A stretch of 64,000 nt of DNA from positions 295,339 through 359,338 of the forward strand of contig NZ_FRDN01000008.1 in NCBI RefSeq assembly GCF_900143285.1, in the 5' to 3' direction. Positions 27,564 to 37,202 of this stretch are shown piece after piece. How positions within the stretch are numbered: position 1 is the first letter of the stretch; every line of letters begins with the position of its first letter. The translations under genes were made by a program, and so were the position numbers. The DNA is from Desulfitobacterium chlororespirans DSM 11544. GTDB taxonomy: Bacteria; Bacillota; Desulfitobacteriia; Desulfitobacteriales; Desulfitobacteriaceae. The notes under the pieces were generated by a model. The model did no database searches and had not been told where the DNA came from. It was given only the letters and a program-made list of their open reading frames with translations.

Positions 27564-28730
27564 TTGGAACGTGCCCAAGAGCTTTATCAAGAGCGCCTGA
27601 CCAGACTTAATACAGCCTTTGCCAATGGCAAACCCGACTGCGTGCCGATTTTGAGCATGGCAGCCGAATATGTCTATCGGATTCAGGATATCAGGCCCAT
27701 TGATGCCTACCAGGATATAGGGGTTATGGAAAAGGCCTACCGCAATTTCTTCTCTGAAGTCTACTTCGACGGGTTTCTGATTCCGGTGATCGGCAGGAAC
27801 AAACTGGATACTCTGCGGCTGTTAGGGGGAGGGACGTCTCAATACTTGCCCGACGGCTCCTTTCAGACCAAACCCGGCTCCATCAATGTTATGGAACCCA
27901 GTGAGTATGACGACTTGATCGCTGATCCGGCCCGGTTTTTTATCGAAAAGGTTATGCCCAGACGGTTTAAGCTGCTGGCTGAAGACTACAGTGCCGAAAA
28001 ATATGAAACCTTTGTTGAGGCCCTCAGAAGTCTTTTAGCAGGCCGCAGCGCCACCCAGCCGGTTACCGATATGTTGAAACATGAGCTGGGTCTTGTGGAA
28101 CTCCAGCAGGGGGGCATGTATAATCCGGTGGATATTATTCTGGACTTCCTCAGGGATTTCCAGGGGATTTCCGGCGATATTAAACGCCGTCCGGAAGCCG
28201 TGAGGGATGCCGGACTGGCTATTATGGACTGGCTGCTGGCCATGGCAACCATGAACCCGCCGGATGAGAATAAACGGATTACCATTCCCATGCATCTGCC
28301 TACCTTCTTGAGGCCAAAGGAGTTCGAAACGGTTTACTGGCCCTCTTATAAGAAATTTGCTTACGCTTTGGCGGAGCGGGGCTATCAAATTTATTATCTA
28401 TTTGAAGGAAACTACGAGCACCTTCATGACTATCTCCAGGAGCTGCCGAAGAACAGGGTGTCCGGGCTGTTTGAACATGACGATCTCAAGCTGGTCAAGA
28501 AAAACTTGGGACATATGATGTGTATCGTGGGCGGCATGCCGACGCGGATGCTTTATTATCAAACGCCGGAAGAGTGCATCGCCCATGTAAAAAATGTCCT
28601 GGATACGGTAGCCGTCGATGGGGGCTTTATCCTGGGCCCGGATGTCCCCATGCTGTCCAAAACAGACGGGAAATTGGCAAATTTCAAAGCAGTCAATGAC
28701 TTTGTTCATCATTATGGGCTGTATAGCTGA
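27564..28730 (+). CDS. UroD-family substrate:corrinoid methyltransferase
   Basis: This encodes 388 residues with a TTG start after AGAGGGATG. The sequence shows the uroporphyrinogen decarboxylase-like barrel used by methyltransferase I of O-demethylases and by MtaA-type enzymes. It has an N-terminal 'DCVPILSMAAEYVYR', a 'TIPMHLPTFLRPKEF' strand and a C-terminal 'GGFILGPDVPM' glycine loop. Heme synthesis is unlikely given the adjacent corrinoid protein and MeTr. The methyl donor is not known; a methoxylated aromatic is the most likely family-based guess. Confidence 0.75.
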   Translation: MERAQELYQERLTRLNTAFANGKPDCVPILSMAAEYVYRIQDIRPIDAYQDIGVMEKAYRNFFSEVYFDGFLIPVIGRNKLDTLRLLGGGTSQYLPDGSFQTKPGSINVMEPSEYDDLIADPARFFIEKVMPRRFKLLAEDYSAEKYETFVEALRSLLAGRSATQPVTDMLKHELGLVELQQGGMYNPVDIILDFLRDFQGISGDIKRRPEAVRDAGLAIMDWLLAMATMNPPDENKRITIPMHLPTFLRPKEFETVYWPSYKKFAYALAERGYQIYYLFEGNYEHLHDYLQELPKNRVSGLFEHDDLKLVKKNLGHMMCIVGGMPTRMLYYQTPEECIAHVKNVLDTVAVDGGFILGPDVPMLSKTDGKLANFKAVNDFVHHYGLYS

Positions 28731-28756
28731 TCCTGATTTTTTAGGAGGTTGTGGAA

Positions 28757-28867
28757 ATGACCAATTATGAAATGGCCCAAAAGGCGGCGGAAGAACTATT
28801 TAAGGCAAAGACTCCAGAACAAGTTGAAACCTTCACTCAATTTATCGCGTTCTTAATCATGGGGTAA
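28757..28867 (+). CDS. Small ORF, 36 residues
   Basis: A 36-residue frame starts at ATG 28757, nine bases after a strong AGGAGG (28743-28748), and ends at TAA 28865-28867. It is amphipathic (MTNYEMAQKAAEELFKAK) with a hydrophobic end (FIAFLIMG). It has no known family. The ribosome site and position in the operon make it plausible. Confidence 0.5.
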   Translation: MTNYEMAQKAAEELFKAKTPEQVETFTQFIAFLIMG

Positions 28868-29039
28868 GCATTGACAGGCAATAGGGTTGAAGCAATCTGC
28901 ACTATTTCTGCAGATATGACAGCATTATCTTTAGAAAAATCAGGGCAAAGGAGGGCAGTGTTTTTTAATTTAATGTGAAGCTATTCGTAAATGAAGCTGT
29001 TCTAAAACTTAAAAAATGATTAGGAAAGGGGAATGTTAA

Positions 29040-30317
29040 ATGTCTGAACCCAAACCAGGCCAAAAGCCCCACTATGGCGGTGCAGTTAAAGCCGCCGTGT
29101 TATCCATCATGCTGCTGCAGTACTTACAGGCTTTGACCTCACCGGCTGCCGGTGCTATTTTGAAGCATTTCGAGCAATTTGGGTACACTTCACTGGACAT
29201 TAAACAAATTCAGACCATCCCGACTTTGGTTATGATCTTTGCCTGTATGGCCATTATCCCTATGGCCAATAAGCTGCGCAAGAAAACAATTCTTAAAATT
29301 GCCATGGCCTTGATTTTTTTTGGTGGAATCGCACCAGGGATCGGACCGGACAGCATGATGTTCATCTATGCTTGCCGGGTGGTTTTTGGCTGTGGTTATG
29401 GTATGATTTATGCTTTAGCCTCTTCATTTATTGTTGATCTTTTTGACGGCCCTGAGCAAAAACAAATGATGGGCTGGAAGACGGCTGCCGGTTCGATTGG
29501 CGGGATTATCTTTCAGACCGTGGGCGGCTTTTTGGCGGCGATGTACTGGAAATATGCTTTCTTGGGCTTTCTCGTGGCGCTGCCCTTTATCTTATTGATT
29601 TTATGGAAATGCCCGGACCCCTCCGAGCTGGAGGAATTTAACCCGGCAAAAGAAGCCGGCCAGCCCAAAGCAAAGGTGGAAAAGGGCCATTGGTTCGTCA
29701 TTGTTTTGGCCGCTCTGAATGTGATGATCTTCTCTTCGTTTATGATCAATATGCCCATCGTGATTATGACCGAAGGACTGGGGACTCCCAATACCATTGC
29801 TTTAGTTATGAATCTTTTTACTGTGGGAATTTTCCTGGGCAGCTTCACCTACGGCTGGACCACTAAACTATTGAAGCGATTTGACATACCCTTCACCATC
29901 CTGGTTTATGGTATCGTCCTGGTGATCCTGCCCCGTTTCGTCACCTTGCCGGTCTATATGATCTGTGCTTTGATCTTTGGCTGGGCTTTTGGCGCCTACA
30001 ACCCCAGTCTGGTTCTGGCCGTATCCCGTCAGGGGAGCGCTCTGGCAGCTACCGCAGCCATTGCTTTCTTCGTTGCCGGGCAAGGGCTGGGACAGTTTAT
30101 CCAACCTTACTTTATGCTGCTTACGGGAGTTTTTGGGCTTAACGAACCTTGGGGTGAACTGGCTCCCTGGGTTATGGCAGGTCCCATGCTCATTGCTATT
30201 TCAATCTGCAGTTTTATTTGGGTTGTCAAAATTACCAACAGGAAATTCCCCTATGAAGGGAATGTCAAAGCTGTGGGTAAGGCAGATCAGACCATGGAGA
30301 GTCCGCTGGACAGTTAA
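29040..30317 (+). CDS. MFS transporter
   Basis: This encodes 425 residues with about 12 TM helices. It has the MFS loop after TM2 ('IPMANKLRKKTILKIAMAL'), a 'CRVVFGCGYGMIYALASSF' segment in TM4 and a cytosolic middle loop near 200. ATG follows GAAAGGGG. The substrate is unknown. Linkage to the methyltransferase set suggests uptake of the methylated substrate or export of the demethylated product. Confidence 0.8.
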   Translation: MSEPKPGQKPHYGGAVKAAVLSIMLLQYLQALTSPAAGAILKHFEQFGYTSLDIKQIQTIPTLVMIFACMAIIPMANKLRKKTILKIAMALIFFGGIAPGIGPDSMMFIYACRVVFGCGYGMIYALASSFIVDLFDGPEQKQMMGWKTAAGSIGGIIFQTVGGFLAAMYWKYAFLGFLVALPFILLILWKCPDPSELEEFNPAKEAGQPKAKVEKGHWFVIVLAALNVMIFSSFMINMPIVIMTEGLGTPNTIALVMNLFTVGIFLGSFTYGWTTKLLKRFDIPFTILVYGIVLVILPRFVTLPVYMICALIFGWAFGAYNPSLVLAVSRQGSALAATAAIAFFVAGQGLGQFIQPYFMLLTGVFGLNEPWGELAPWVMAGPMLIAISICSFIWVVKITNRKFPYEGNVKAVGKADQTMESPLDS

Positions 30318-30333
30318 ATACAGGAATTAAAAG

Positions 30334-30371
30334 AGGGGCTGTGAAAATAAAAAGGATTTCATGAGCCCCTT
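30334..30371 (+). terminator. Possible hairpin between the two transporter genes
   Basis: AGGGGCT (30334-30340) pairs with AGCCCCT (30364-30370) with a 23-base loop. It is weak and no T-run follows. Confidence 0.25.
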
Positions 30372-30430
30372 CATTAAACTGGCAATGGTCAGTGTAAGGT
30401 CGATGTGGAGAATAATTAAGGGGTGAAAAC

Positions 30431-31804
30431 GTGGAAATTCTAAAGAATTCAGAGACTGTAAGTCTTCAGGGCTTTCTCGATGAAAGAGTGGCCTGGCGGG
30501 AAAAAGCTGCCTATGCCATGGGGGATGTAGGGGCAAACGTAGTATGGGCTACCCTGACGTCCTTCATGACCTTCTTTTTCACTGATGTGGCGAGAATCGG
30601 TGCCGCAGCCGTCGGCAGCATTTTCCTGATATCGCGGATTCTGGATGCTTTCAGCGATGTGGGCATGGGAGTCTTAGTGGACAGAACCAACCATAGGTAC
30701 GGTAAAGCCCGGCCCTGGCTCTTGTGGGTGGCGATACCCTATGGGATCGGGGCGGTTTTGCTTTTTAGTGTTCCCAGCTTTGGGATGACCGGAAAAATCA
30801 TTTATGCGTTTCTAACCTATAATCTGATGTCTACGGTATTATACACTATTTTTGCTCAGCCTTATCATACCCTGATGGCGTTGATGACACGGGATCAGTA
30901 TCAACGGTCACTGCTTACGGTGATGAGGATGTTTGCCGGTGTTTGTACCGCCATTGTCATCAATAATGTGACCCTTCCTCTGGTTGAGCATTTTGGGGGC
31001 GGTGCTGCCGGCTGGCAGAAAACCATGGCTGTTTATGGCGCCATAGCGGCAGTGGTGATTATTTTGGTTTTCTTGTTTACGAAGGAAAGGGTCAGAGGGG
31101 TCACTGCCAAGAAAACACCGGTTAAGGAAGGGCTGAAAGCTCTTGCTGCCAATAAATATTGGCTGATGATTCTCGTGGTAGGTGTTTTGGTCTATATTCT
31201 GTTTGCCCTCCCGGGGGTGAATATTTACTATGCCCGTTATGTATTGGGCAATTCCATGTACCTGGGTTCCATTATGACCTGTACCTTTGTCCCCAATCTG
31301 CTTTGTTTTGCGGCAATTCCTCTGGCCCTGAAAATCTTCAGCAAACGCATGCTGGTTTTCATAGGATTTCTTTTCTATGCCATAGGAACAGGAGTTTTGC
31401 TGGTGAATCCTGCGCATATCAATTATGTTTTGCTGGGAGTTTTCATTAAAGGTCTTGGTTTTGCTCCCTTGGCGGGCACATTGTATGCCTTTATAGCCGA
31501 TACTATCGAATATGGTGAATGGAAGACGGGGCTGAGAATGGAAGGACTGATCATGAGTGCGGCAAGCTTCGGACAGAAGGTGGGCACAGGCATCGGGCTG
31601 GCAATCATGGGGTGGCTGCTGGCCTGGGGCAATTATGTGGGCAATGCCGCCACTCAATCACAAGAGGCTCTTCATGTGATCACCTTTATGTTTATTCAGC
31701 TTCCTTTGTGCATTTATGCCGCAATTATTGCCATCATGTATTTTTACAAACTGGACAGGGAGTATCCGGCAATTATTGAGGAGTTGAACCAAAGAAGATC
31801 ATGA
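30431..31804 (+). CDS. GPH-family (MelB-like) sugar/glycoside symporter
   Basis: This encodes 457 residues, with GTG start 30431 after AAGGGG. Twelve TM helices and the glycoside-pentoside-hexuronide pattern are present: 'YAMGDVGANVVW', 'DAFSDVGMGVLVDRTNHRYGKARPWLL' (an R-x-GK-x-RPW family signature) and a C-terminal 'ADTIEYGEWKTG'. It would co-transport a glycoside-like substrate with Na+ or H+. Its neighbours suggest import of an aromatic glycoside or related compound, an inference. Confidence 0.85.
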   Translation: MEILKNSETVSLQGFLDERVAWREKAAYAMGDVGANVVWATLTSFMTFFFTDVARIGAAAVGSIFLISRILDAFSDVGMGVLVDRTNHRYGKARPWLLWVAIPYGIGAVLLFSVPSFGMTGKIIYAFLTYNLMSTVLYTIFAQPYHTLMALMTRDQYQRSLLTVMRMFAGVCTAIVINNVTLPLVEHFGGGAAGWQKTMAVYGAIAAVVIILVFLFTKERVRGVTAKKTPVKEGLKALAANKYWLMILVVGVLVYILFALPGVNIYYARYVLGNSMYLGSIMTCTFVPNLLCFAAIPLALKIFSKRMLVFIGFLFYAIGTGVLLVNPAHINYVLLGVFIKGLGFAPLAGTLYAFIADTIEYGEWKTGLRMEGLIMSAASFGQKVGTGIGLAIMGWLLAWGNYVGNAATQSQEALHVITFMFIQLPLCIYAAIIAIMYFYKLDREYPAIIEELNQRRS

Positions 31805-32002
31805 CGGGAAGAAAACTGTGAAGGGATTTAGAATTGAAAAGATTGAAGAGGGCAGAAATAGTGTCCTCTTTTTGTAATTGCGGAATCTTTGAATTTTATA
31901 TAAATCTTTTATGGTAGAATGAAGATAGAACAATTTTTCACAAGAACTTCCCGGCAAGTCCTATTATGCGTAAGAAGTACAGAAAGTTTGGAGGGTTTTT
32001 TA

Positions 32003-34045
32003 ATGATCGTTACCGAAAAGAGTTTTTCTGACCAAACATACTGGGAAGGGATAGCGCGATGTAAAACTCAATTTGTGAATAATGAAGAAGACCCTTTGCT
32101 CAATCCCTATTTGCGCAAGGAAGTGGCAGAATCCTGGATCAGATCAAAAAATAATGGGGTTTTTCCTTGGACATCTTATAGTAAATACCACCTGACAGAG
32201 GAAGAGTGGCGTTTGCTGAAGGAGCAGAATGAGCGGCTTATTCATATAGCCCAGCCACTGATCAGTAATTATTTGGGGCTGGCTTCTACCAATGGACATT
32301 CCCTGGAACTGTTTGACCCCAGCGGTGCCTTTTTGCTGGGGATTCATATCAATATTTCTTCAACTCCGGTCCTGTCCATTGTGTTTAATGAAAGTACCAC
32401 AGGCACCACCGCTCATGGTTTGGCGACTTATCACAAGAAACCCTTCCAGCTGATCGGGCCGGAGAACTATCTTGATGTCTGGCAGAATATGATCTGTTCC
32501 GCAGCCCCTATTTTAGATGAGATGGGCGAAGTTCTGGGGACCTTGGCTTTGGTTCAGGATATGGGTGAGAAACCCTGGGAAAAGAACCGGTCTAATTTGC
32601 ATGTTCATTCCCTGGGCTGGGTCAGCTCCCTGGCAGAAGCGATTGGCAACCAGATCAAAATTCAAAATGGTTATGATGTGCTCAATCAGGTGAATAACGA
32701 CTTAAGAAAGGCTACGGAAACCTTGAAAATTATCCTGGAATTTATTGATGAAGGGGTGATCACCATTGAGCCCAATGGGCGGATCCTCAGCTCGAATCAT
32801 GAGGGCAGCAGAATATTGAATGTGAATCATGGCGAGATAAGAGGGCAAAACATTGCGGAGTTTCTGCTGCCCAAGTCGGCGTTAATGGACTATGTAGCTG
32901 CTAACAAAACTGTCGATTACATGGAGGAATATGTGGTCAATGGCCGGGAAGAGAAGCAGTATTTGGTGAGCTTGCGGCCGGTGTATAAGCAAGGCAATAG
33001 CGAACTGGATTTTGCCATTCTCCGTTTTAATCATTCGGACAAGATCAATGCACTGGTTAACACCAGGAGCGGGGCTGTAGCAAAATTTCGGTTTGAAGAT
33101 ATTGTGGGGCAAAGCGAAGCTATGTTAAAAGCGAAAGCTTTAGCCAGGCGTTTTGCCAGAACCCGTGAAAATGTCCTTTTGCTGGGGGAAAGCGGGACAG
33201 GCAAAGAACTTTTCGCCCAAGCACTTCATAACAGCCACCGCCCGGGGGGGCCCTTTATTGCCGTGAACTGTGCCGCCATGCCCCGGAATTTGATCGAAAG
33301 CGAGCTTTTTGGTTATGAAAGCGGCTCCTTCACAGGGGCGGAGAAAAATGGACGGCCGGGCAAGATAGAACTGGCCAACGGGGGAACCCTTTTTCTGGAT
33401 GAAATCGGCGATATGCCCATTGAGTTGCAGGCGGTGTTGCTGCGGGTTCTGCAGGATAAAATGGTTATGCGGCTGGGAGGAAGAAACTATCGGCAGGTTG
33501 ATTTCCGCCTGATAACGGCAACCAATCAGGATCTGAAACTCTTAGCTCAAGAGAGGAAGTTTCGTGACGATCTCTATTTCAGACTTTCTGTTCTTAATAT
33601 AGAGATACCCCCTCTGCGCAGCAGAGGCTTCGATATTGCCATACTTGCGGAGCACTTTATTGAAAATTATGCCAAGCGGGTGGGACTGCCGGCTGCGGTG
33701 ATCAGCCCGGAGGCCAAACGAAGGATTTTGGAATATAATTGGCCGGGCAATGTCCGCCAACTGGAAAATGCCATGATCTATGCCGTAAATTTGGCTGAAG
33801 ATGGCCAGATTATGCTCAGTCACTTGCCCAAGGAATTGTTTGAAAAAAGAACGGCCTTGCCCATGGTCAGTGAAAAGGAGTGTGATAGCCTGGAGGATCT
33901 GTTCTCGATGAAGGATCTGGAGAAAGTGACCATAAAAAAGGCCTTGGAGAGATCCGGCAATAGTGTGGCCATCGCTTCGGATTTATTGGGAATCAGTAAA
34001 ACCACTCTGTATAGAAAATTAAAAGAACATAATATTCACTATTGA
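32003..34045 (+). CDS. Sigma-54-dependent activator (GAF/PAS, AAA+, Fis HTH)
   Basis: This encodes 680 residues; ATG 32003 follows GGAGGG and replaces the longer frame at 31919. An N-terminal AcoR-type sensory segment (about 25-215) has a 'NESTTGTTAHGLA' motif. A PAS-like region follows (about 245-355). The AAA+ domain (370-600) has Walker A GESGTGKE near 395 and the sigma-54-contacting GSFTGA near 440. A Fis-type HTH ends the protein (635-680). It lies between operon 1 and operon 2, both with sigma-54 promoters, and operon 3 also has one. It is thus a strong candidate activator for all three. Confidence 0.9.
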   Translation: MIVTEKSFSDQTYWEGIARCKTQFVNNEEDPLLNPYLRKEVAESWIRSKNNGVFPWTSYSKYHLTEEEWRLLKEQNERLIHIAQPLISNYLGLASTNGHSLELFDPSGAFLLGIHINISSTPVLSIVFNESTTGTTAHGLATYHKKPFQLIGPENYLDVWQNMICSAAPILDEMGEVLGTLALVQDMGEKPWEKNRSNLHVHSLGWVSSLAEAIGNQIKIQNGYDVLNQVNNDLRKATETLKIILEFIDEGVITIEPNGRILSSNHEGSRILNVNHGEIRGQNIAEFLLPKSALMDYVAANKTVDYMEEYVVNGREEKQYLVSLRPVYKQGNSELDFAILRFNHSDKINALVNTRSGAVAKFRFEDIVGQSEAMLKAKALARRFARTRENVLLLGESGTGKELFAQALHNSHRPGGPFIAVNCAAMPRNLIESELFGYESGSFTGAEKNGRPGKIELANGGTLFLDEIGDMPIELQAVLLRVLQDKMVMRLGGRNYRQVDFRLITATNQDLKLLAQERKFRDDLYFRLSVLNIEIPPLRSRGFDIAILAEHFIENYAKRVGLPAAVISPEAKRRILEYNWPGNVRQLENAMIYAVNLAEDGQIMLSHLPKELFEKRTALPMVSEKECDSLEDLFSMKDLEKVTIKKALERSGNSVAIASDLLGISKTTLYRKLKEHNIHY

Positions 34046-34094
34046 TAAGTCAATGAGCCAAAAGGGATGGGCCCATAGGCTAAGGAATGGACCC

Positions 34095-34140
34095 AGTGCC
34101 GCTTTAGCATAAGCAGAGAATCTTAATGATAAGCGGCACT
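34095..34140. terminator. Bidirectional hairpin between convergent operons
   Basis: AGTGCCGCTT (34095-34104) is complementary to AAGCGGCACT (34131-34140), with a 26-base loop. It lies between the activator gene (+) and the Fe-S gene (-). Confidence 0.45.
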
Positions 34141-34161
34141 TAGGTAAGGGTGATGAGGAGC

Positions 34162-34497
34162 TTAAGGAAGATAGACGGTAACCTTTTTGCCCTTGGCGTC
34201 CATGCTTTTCATCAGTTCATCCAGGGGGCCATATTCAATGCACTGAGTTAAGCAGTTATGGACACAGGCCGGTTTGCGGCCTTCAGCCACACGGTCGGCA
34301 CAGAGGTCGCAAAGGGAGGTGGGAACGGGGACATAGTCCCATTCCGTTTGCTCTCCGCTGAGCCTGAAAGGTCCGACCTGAGTCAGTTTGATCCCCCATT
34401 GCTCCAGGGGGATGCCGTGGGCGTTCCGGCAGGCAAGTTCACAGCTATGGCAGCCTGAGCACCAGCCGTAATTGATGAGTAGACCATTACGAGACAT
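34162..34497 (-). CDS. Two-cluster ferredoxin-like subunit (operon 2)
   Basis: This encodes 111 residues with a CSGCHSCELAC cluster site near residues 13-23 and a CDLC...CVHNC set near 63-82. It is a paralogue of the operon 1 and operon 3 subunits and last in its operon. The start is preceded by AGGAGG on the minus strand. It likely carries electrons for the 34538 catalytic subunit. Confidence 0.85.
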   Translation of the reverse strand: MSRNGLLINYGWCSGCHSCELACRNAHGIPLEQWGIKLTQVGPFRLSGEQTEWDYVPVPTSLCDLCADRVAEGRKPACVHNCLTQCIEYGPLDELMKSMDAKGKKVTVYLP

Positions 34498-34537
34498 CTT
34501 CGTTCCTCCTGTCTGAATTGCGGATGAGATGGTTCAA

Positions 34538-36790
34538 TCAGTCTTCTAAACCGCTTACTTTGTATACTTTGCAGAGATTGCTTTTGTAGTTGGCGCCTAA
34601 ACCAAGCTTGCCGATTTTTTTGTGGGGCATCAGCATGTTGATATTGGATTTAAAAGTACCGAACAGGTTGGGTTCGGCCCCGGCTTGTTCCGGGTACCAC
34701 CAGCCGTGGAGGGCATGAACGACCTTCGGATGAACCGTGGGCTGAACCAGCGCTTTCATGCGGCATTGGCCAAGATGGTTCTCAATGGCCACCCAGTCGC
34801 CGTCTTGAATGCTCAGGCCGGCGGCGGTGTCAGGATGGATTTCAACCGTAGGCCAAGGGGTGATTTGCCTTAAGGAAGGAATCTGTCTGTGCTCCGAATG
34901 GAAGGAGGTAAATTTTCTGCCTCCGGTAGTCAGAACCAAGGGGTATTGAGCAAATAGTTCAGGGGTGCGGTAAGGACTGAAGGGAGGTTCCTGGAAATAA
35001 GGGAGGGGATCTTCTCCCCAGCTTTCAAAGATGGTGGCTTTTAATTCGATGAGGCCGGTCAAGGTTTCAAAGCCTGGTTCGCCGTCACTGCGCAATAAGC
35101 CTTGCTCGTATTTCTTATAGACATAGTGCTGCTGTTGAACAACCTTATCTTTAAGGCCAGGATAATCCAGTCCGGTTTTCTCCTCGATCTGCTCGGTAAA
35201 GAAGTCGGACACGGTCTCCCAAGGCCAGGCTTGGGGGTTTAAACGCTTGCCTAACTCAAAGCAGATTTCCAGGTCGGATTTACATTCTCCCACCCGTTCG
35301 ATGCACTGGTTAACCGCCCCCAGGAAAGCCGAATTGCGTCCAAAGTGAGGAATGACCACACCGTCATGCTCGGCAAAGGTGGCGATAGGCAGGACAATAT
35401 CGGCATAAGCAGCCACCGTGGGGGTCATAAAGAGCTCCTGGCAGACCCAAAACTCTATTTTCTTAAAGGCCTCATACCAGCGCTTAGGCACCGGTGCCGC
35501 ATTGGCAAGGGGGTTTTGGCTGTTGGACCACACCATCTTAATGGGGTAAGGCTGCTGTTGTTCAAAGTATTCCAAGGTATTGTCCGGGCTGCAGGCCATC
35601 AGGCCATAATTGAAGAAGGGGAACTCTTTATTGCCGATGCGGTTCTCGTAAATTTCCTCAGGAATCTGCTTGTGGGTATCATAGCGCCATTTCCCCATGA
35701 AGCTGGCAGGCTCGGCCAGGGTATTGCCCCCCGGGACGTCAAGGTTGCCGGTCAGGGTCATGAGGTAAAGAACCCCTTGAATGGCCTGAATACCGTTCCA
35801 GTTCATATCCAGAGCCACACCCCACTGAATGCTGGAATTGCCGGCCTGGGCAAAAGCACGGGCGGCCTGGACAATGGTTTCTTCCTTAATCCAGCAGATA
35901 GCCGCTACTTTGCGGGGGGAATATTCCTGAACACGCTCTCTCAGAGCATCCAGTCCAAAGGTCCATTTTTCCACAAATTCATGATCATAGAGATCCTCGT
36001 TGATAATAACGTTCAGCATGCCTAAAGCCAAGGCTGCGTCCGTACCGGGACGAAGCTGGAGGTGGTATTCCGCACGGGAGGTCAGCCAGGTAACTCTGGG
36101 GTCCACGGCGATAATTTTCGTGCCCCGCTTCATCATATCCACAATAGCATGGCCGAAGAATCCGTCGGAATTGGATTCAAGGGGGCTTTTGCCCCAAATG
36201 ATGATGTATTCGGGAAGCTGGAATTCAGGGTTGTCGTAGCGGTCGGCGAAGTAAGCGGCATAGTCAATTTCCGGATAACCTGCTCCTAAGACATATTCGG
36301 TAACGGCACAGCGGGGGCCGTAACAGGAAAGGCCGCTTAAAACCCCCACATTGTTGGGTGTCTGCAACACCGCATAGGATAAGGCAGGGAAGTAAAAGGT
36401 GGCTTCACGGCCAGTGCCCCCCATCATGGCAATGGATTCCAGCCCGTATTGCTTTTGATAATATCTGACCTTCTCTTCAATTAGATCATAGGCTTCATCC
36501 CAGGTGATGCGTTCCCATTTATCCTCGCCTTTTTTGCCTGCACGCTTCATGGGATAAAGAATTCTGTCCGGATGGTAAATAGCTTCCGGGAGTGACAGAC
36601 ACCTTACACAGACGCGTCCCTGAGAAACGGGGTGCTCAGGATCACCTTCCACTTCCACCAGCTTGCCGTCTTTCACGTGCATGATCAGCCCGCAGCCCGT
36701 AGGATGACAACCTGGGGCAGACCAGGCACAGGTTCTCACAGTGTAATCCTTTTCTGTACCTTCCTTGTATTTTACAGCCATTTGCTTCAT
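34538..36790 (-). CDS. Molybdopterin oxidoreductase catalytic subunit (operon 2)
   Basis: This encodes 750 residues and is a paralogue of the 23203 and 37551 enzymes. The [4Fe-4S] site is at about residues 28-65 (CHPTGC then CVRC). The 'TPN...SGLSCYGPR' Cys near 158 is the probable Mo ligand. Other family stretches are 'IIIWGKSPLESNSDGFFGH', 'TKIIAVDPRVTWLTSRAEYHLQLRPGTDAAL' and a C-terminal HGWWYPEQ. There is no Tat signal, so it should be cytoplasmic. The start is 36790 or 36781, because AAGGAG sits three bases before the first ATG. The substrate is unknown. Confidence 0.85.
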   Translation of the reverse strand: MKQMAVKYKEGTEKDYTVRTCAWSAPGCHPTGCGLIMHVKDGKLVEVEGDPEHPVSQGRVCVRCLSLPEAIYHPDRILYPMKRAGKKGEDKWERITWDEAYDLIEEKVRYYQKQYGLESIAMMGGTGREATFYFPALSYAVLQTPNNVGVLSGLSCYGPRCAVTEYVLGAGYPEIDYAAYFADRYDNPEFQLPEYIIIWGKSPLESNSDGFFGHAIVDMMKRGTKIIAVDPRVTWLTSRAEYHLQLRPGTDAALALGMLNVIINEDLYDHEFVEKWTFGLDALRERVQEYSPRKVAAICWIKEETIVQAARAFAQAGNSSIQWGVALDMNWNGIQAIQGVLYLMTLTGNLDVPGGNTLAEPASFMGKWRYDTHKQIPEEIYENRIGNKEFPFFNYGLMACSPDNTLEYFEQQQPYPIKMVWSNSQNPLANAAPVPKRWYEAFKKIEFWVCQELFMTPTVAAYADIVLPIATFAEHDGVVIPHFGRNSAFLGAVNQCIERVGECKSDLEICFELGKRLNPQAWPWETVSDFFTEQIEEKTGLDYPGLKDKVVQQQHYVYKKYEQGLLRSDGEPGFETLTGLIELKATIFESWGEDPLPYFQEPPFSPYRTPELFAQYPLVLTTGGRKFTSFHSEHRQIPSLRQITPWPTVEIHPDTAAGLSIQDGDWVAIENHLGQCRMKALVQPTVHPKVVHALHGWWYPEQAGAEPNLFGTFKSNINMLMPHKKIGKLGLGANYKSNLCKVYKVSGLED

Positions 36791-36805
36791 TCTCTCCTTA
36801 CATTA

Positions 36806-36973
36806 TCAGCGCTCAGTATGATTAGGGGGTTGAGGATTCCTGACCTCTTCTTTGCCTATTTCCGTACCGCAAAAAGGGCATTTTGCAGCCATGTGACCTT
36901 GTTGCAGGGTTAATTTTTTTTGGCAGCCGGAACAAATGATAACTTTAGATACGGCTGCGGGTCTGAAACACAT
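36806..36973 (-). CDS. Small zinc-ribbon protein (operon 2)
   Basis: This encodes 55 residues. A longer frame begins at 37048, but ATG 36973 follows AAAGGAGGAGG and gives an MCFRP start identical to that of the operon 1 protein. It has CSGC and CPFC knuckles and ends in a polar tail. It is the first gene of the operon, 15 bases before the catalytic gene. Confidence 0.7.
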   Translation of the reverse strand: MCFRPAAVSKVIICSGCQKKLTLQQGHMAAKCPFCGTEIGKEEVRNPQPPNHTER

Positions 36974-37096
36974 CGGGGCATCCTCCTCCTTTCTTGCACT
37001 TTCAGAAAGCATAACGACCTTGCCTGCTTTCTTCCAGCATAAGTGCAACCAACGGCTTCACCTTTCTGGATGCGTGACTAAAAGGCAAACAAGTGC

Positions 37097-37110
37097 GAAG
37101 ACATGTCTTC
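37097..37110 (-). other. Perfect palindrome in the operon 2 leader
   Basis: GAAGACATGTCTTC is a 14-base perfect palindrome in the untranslated leader between the promoter at 37203-37218 and the zinc-ribbon gene. It may be a protein site or an RNA hairpin. The rest of the roughly 580-bp gap (36974-37550) holds the two promoters and nothing else I can identify. Confidence 0.4.
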
Positions 37111-37202
37111 GGGCGAAGCCGGGTTTTCTTTAGGATGTCGTGTTTAATTCACCTCCAGCACTGAATAGTGAGGGCTGTATTAAGCCGCCGCCTCTATTTA
37201 CT

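Noticed and set aside
27564..28730. Uroporphyrinogen decarboxylase for heme synthesis
   Set aside because: Its fold family is the same, but the flanking corrinoid and MeTr genes point to a methyltransferase role.
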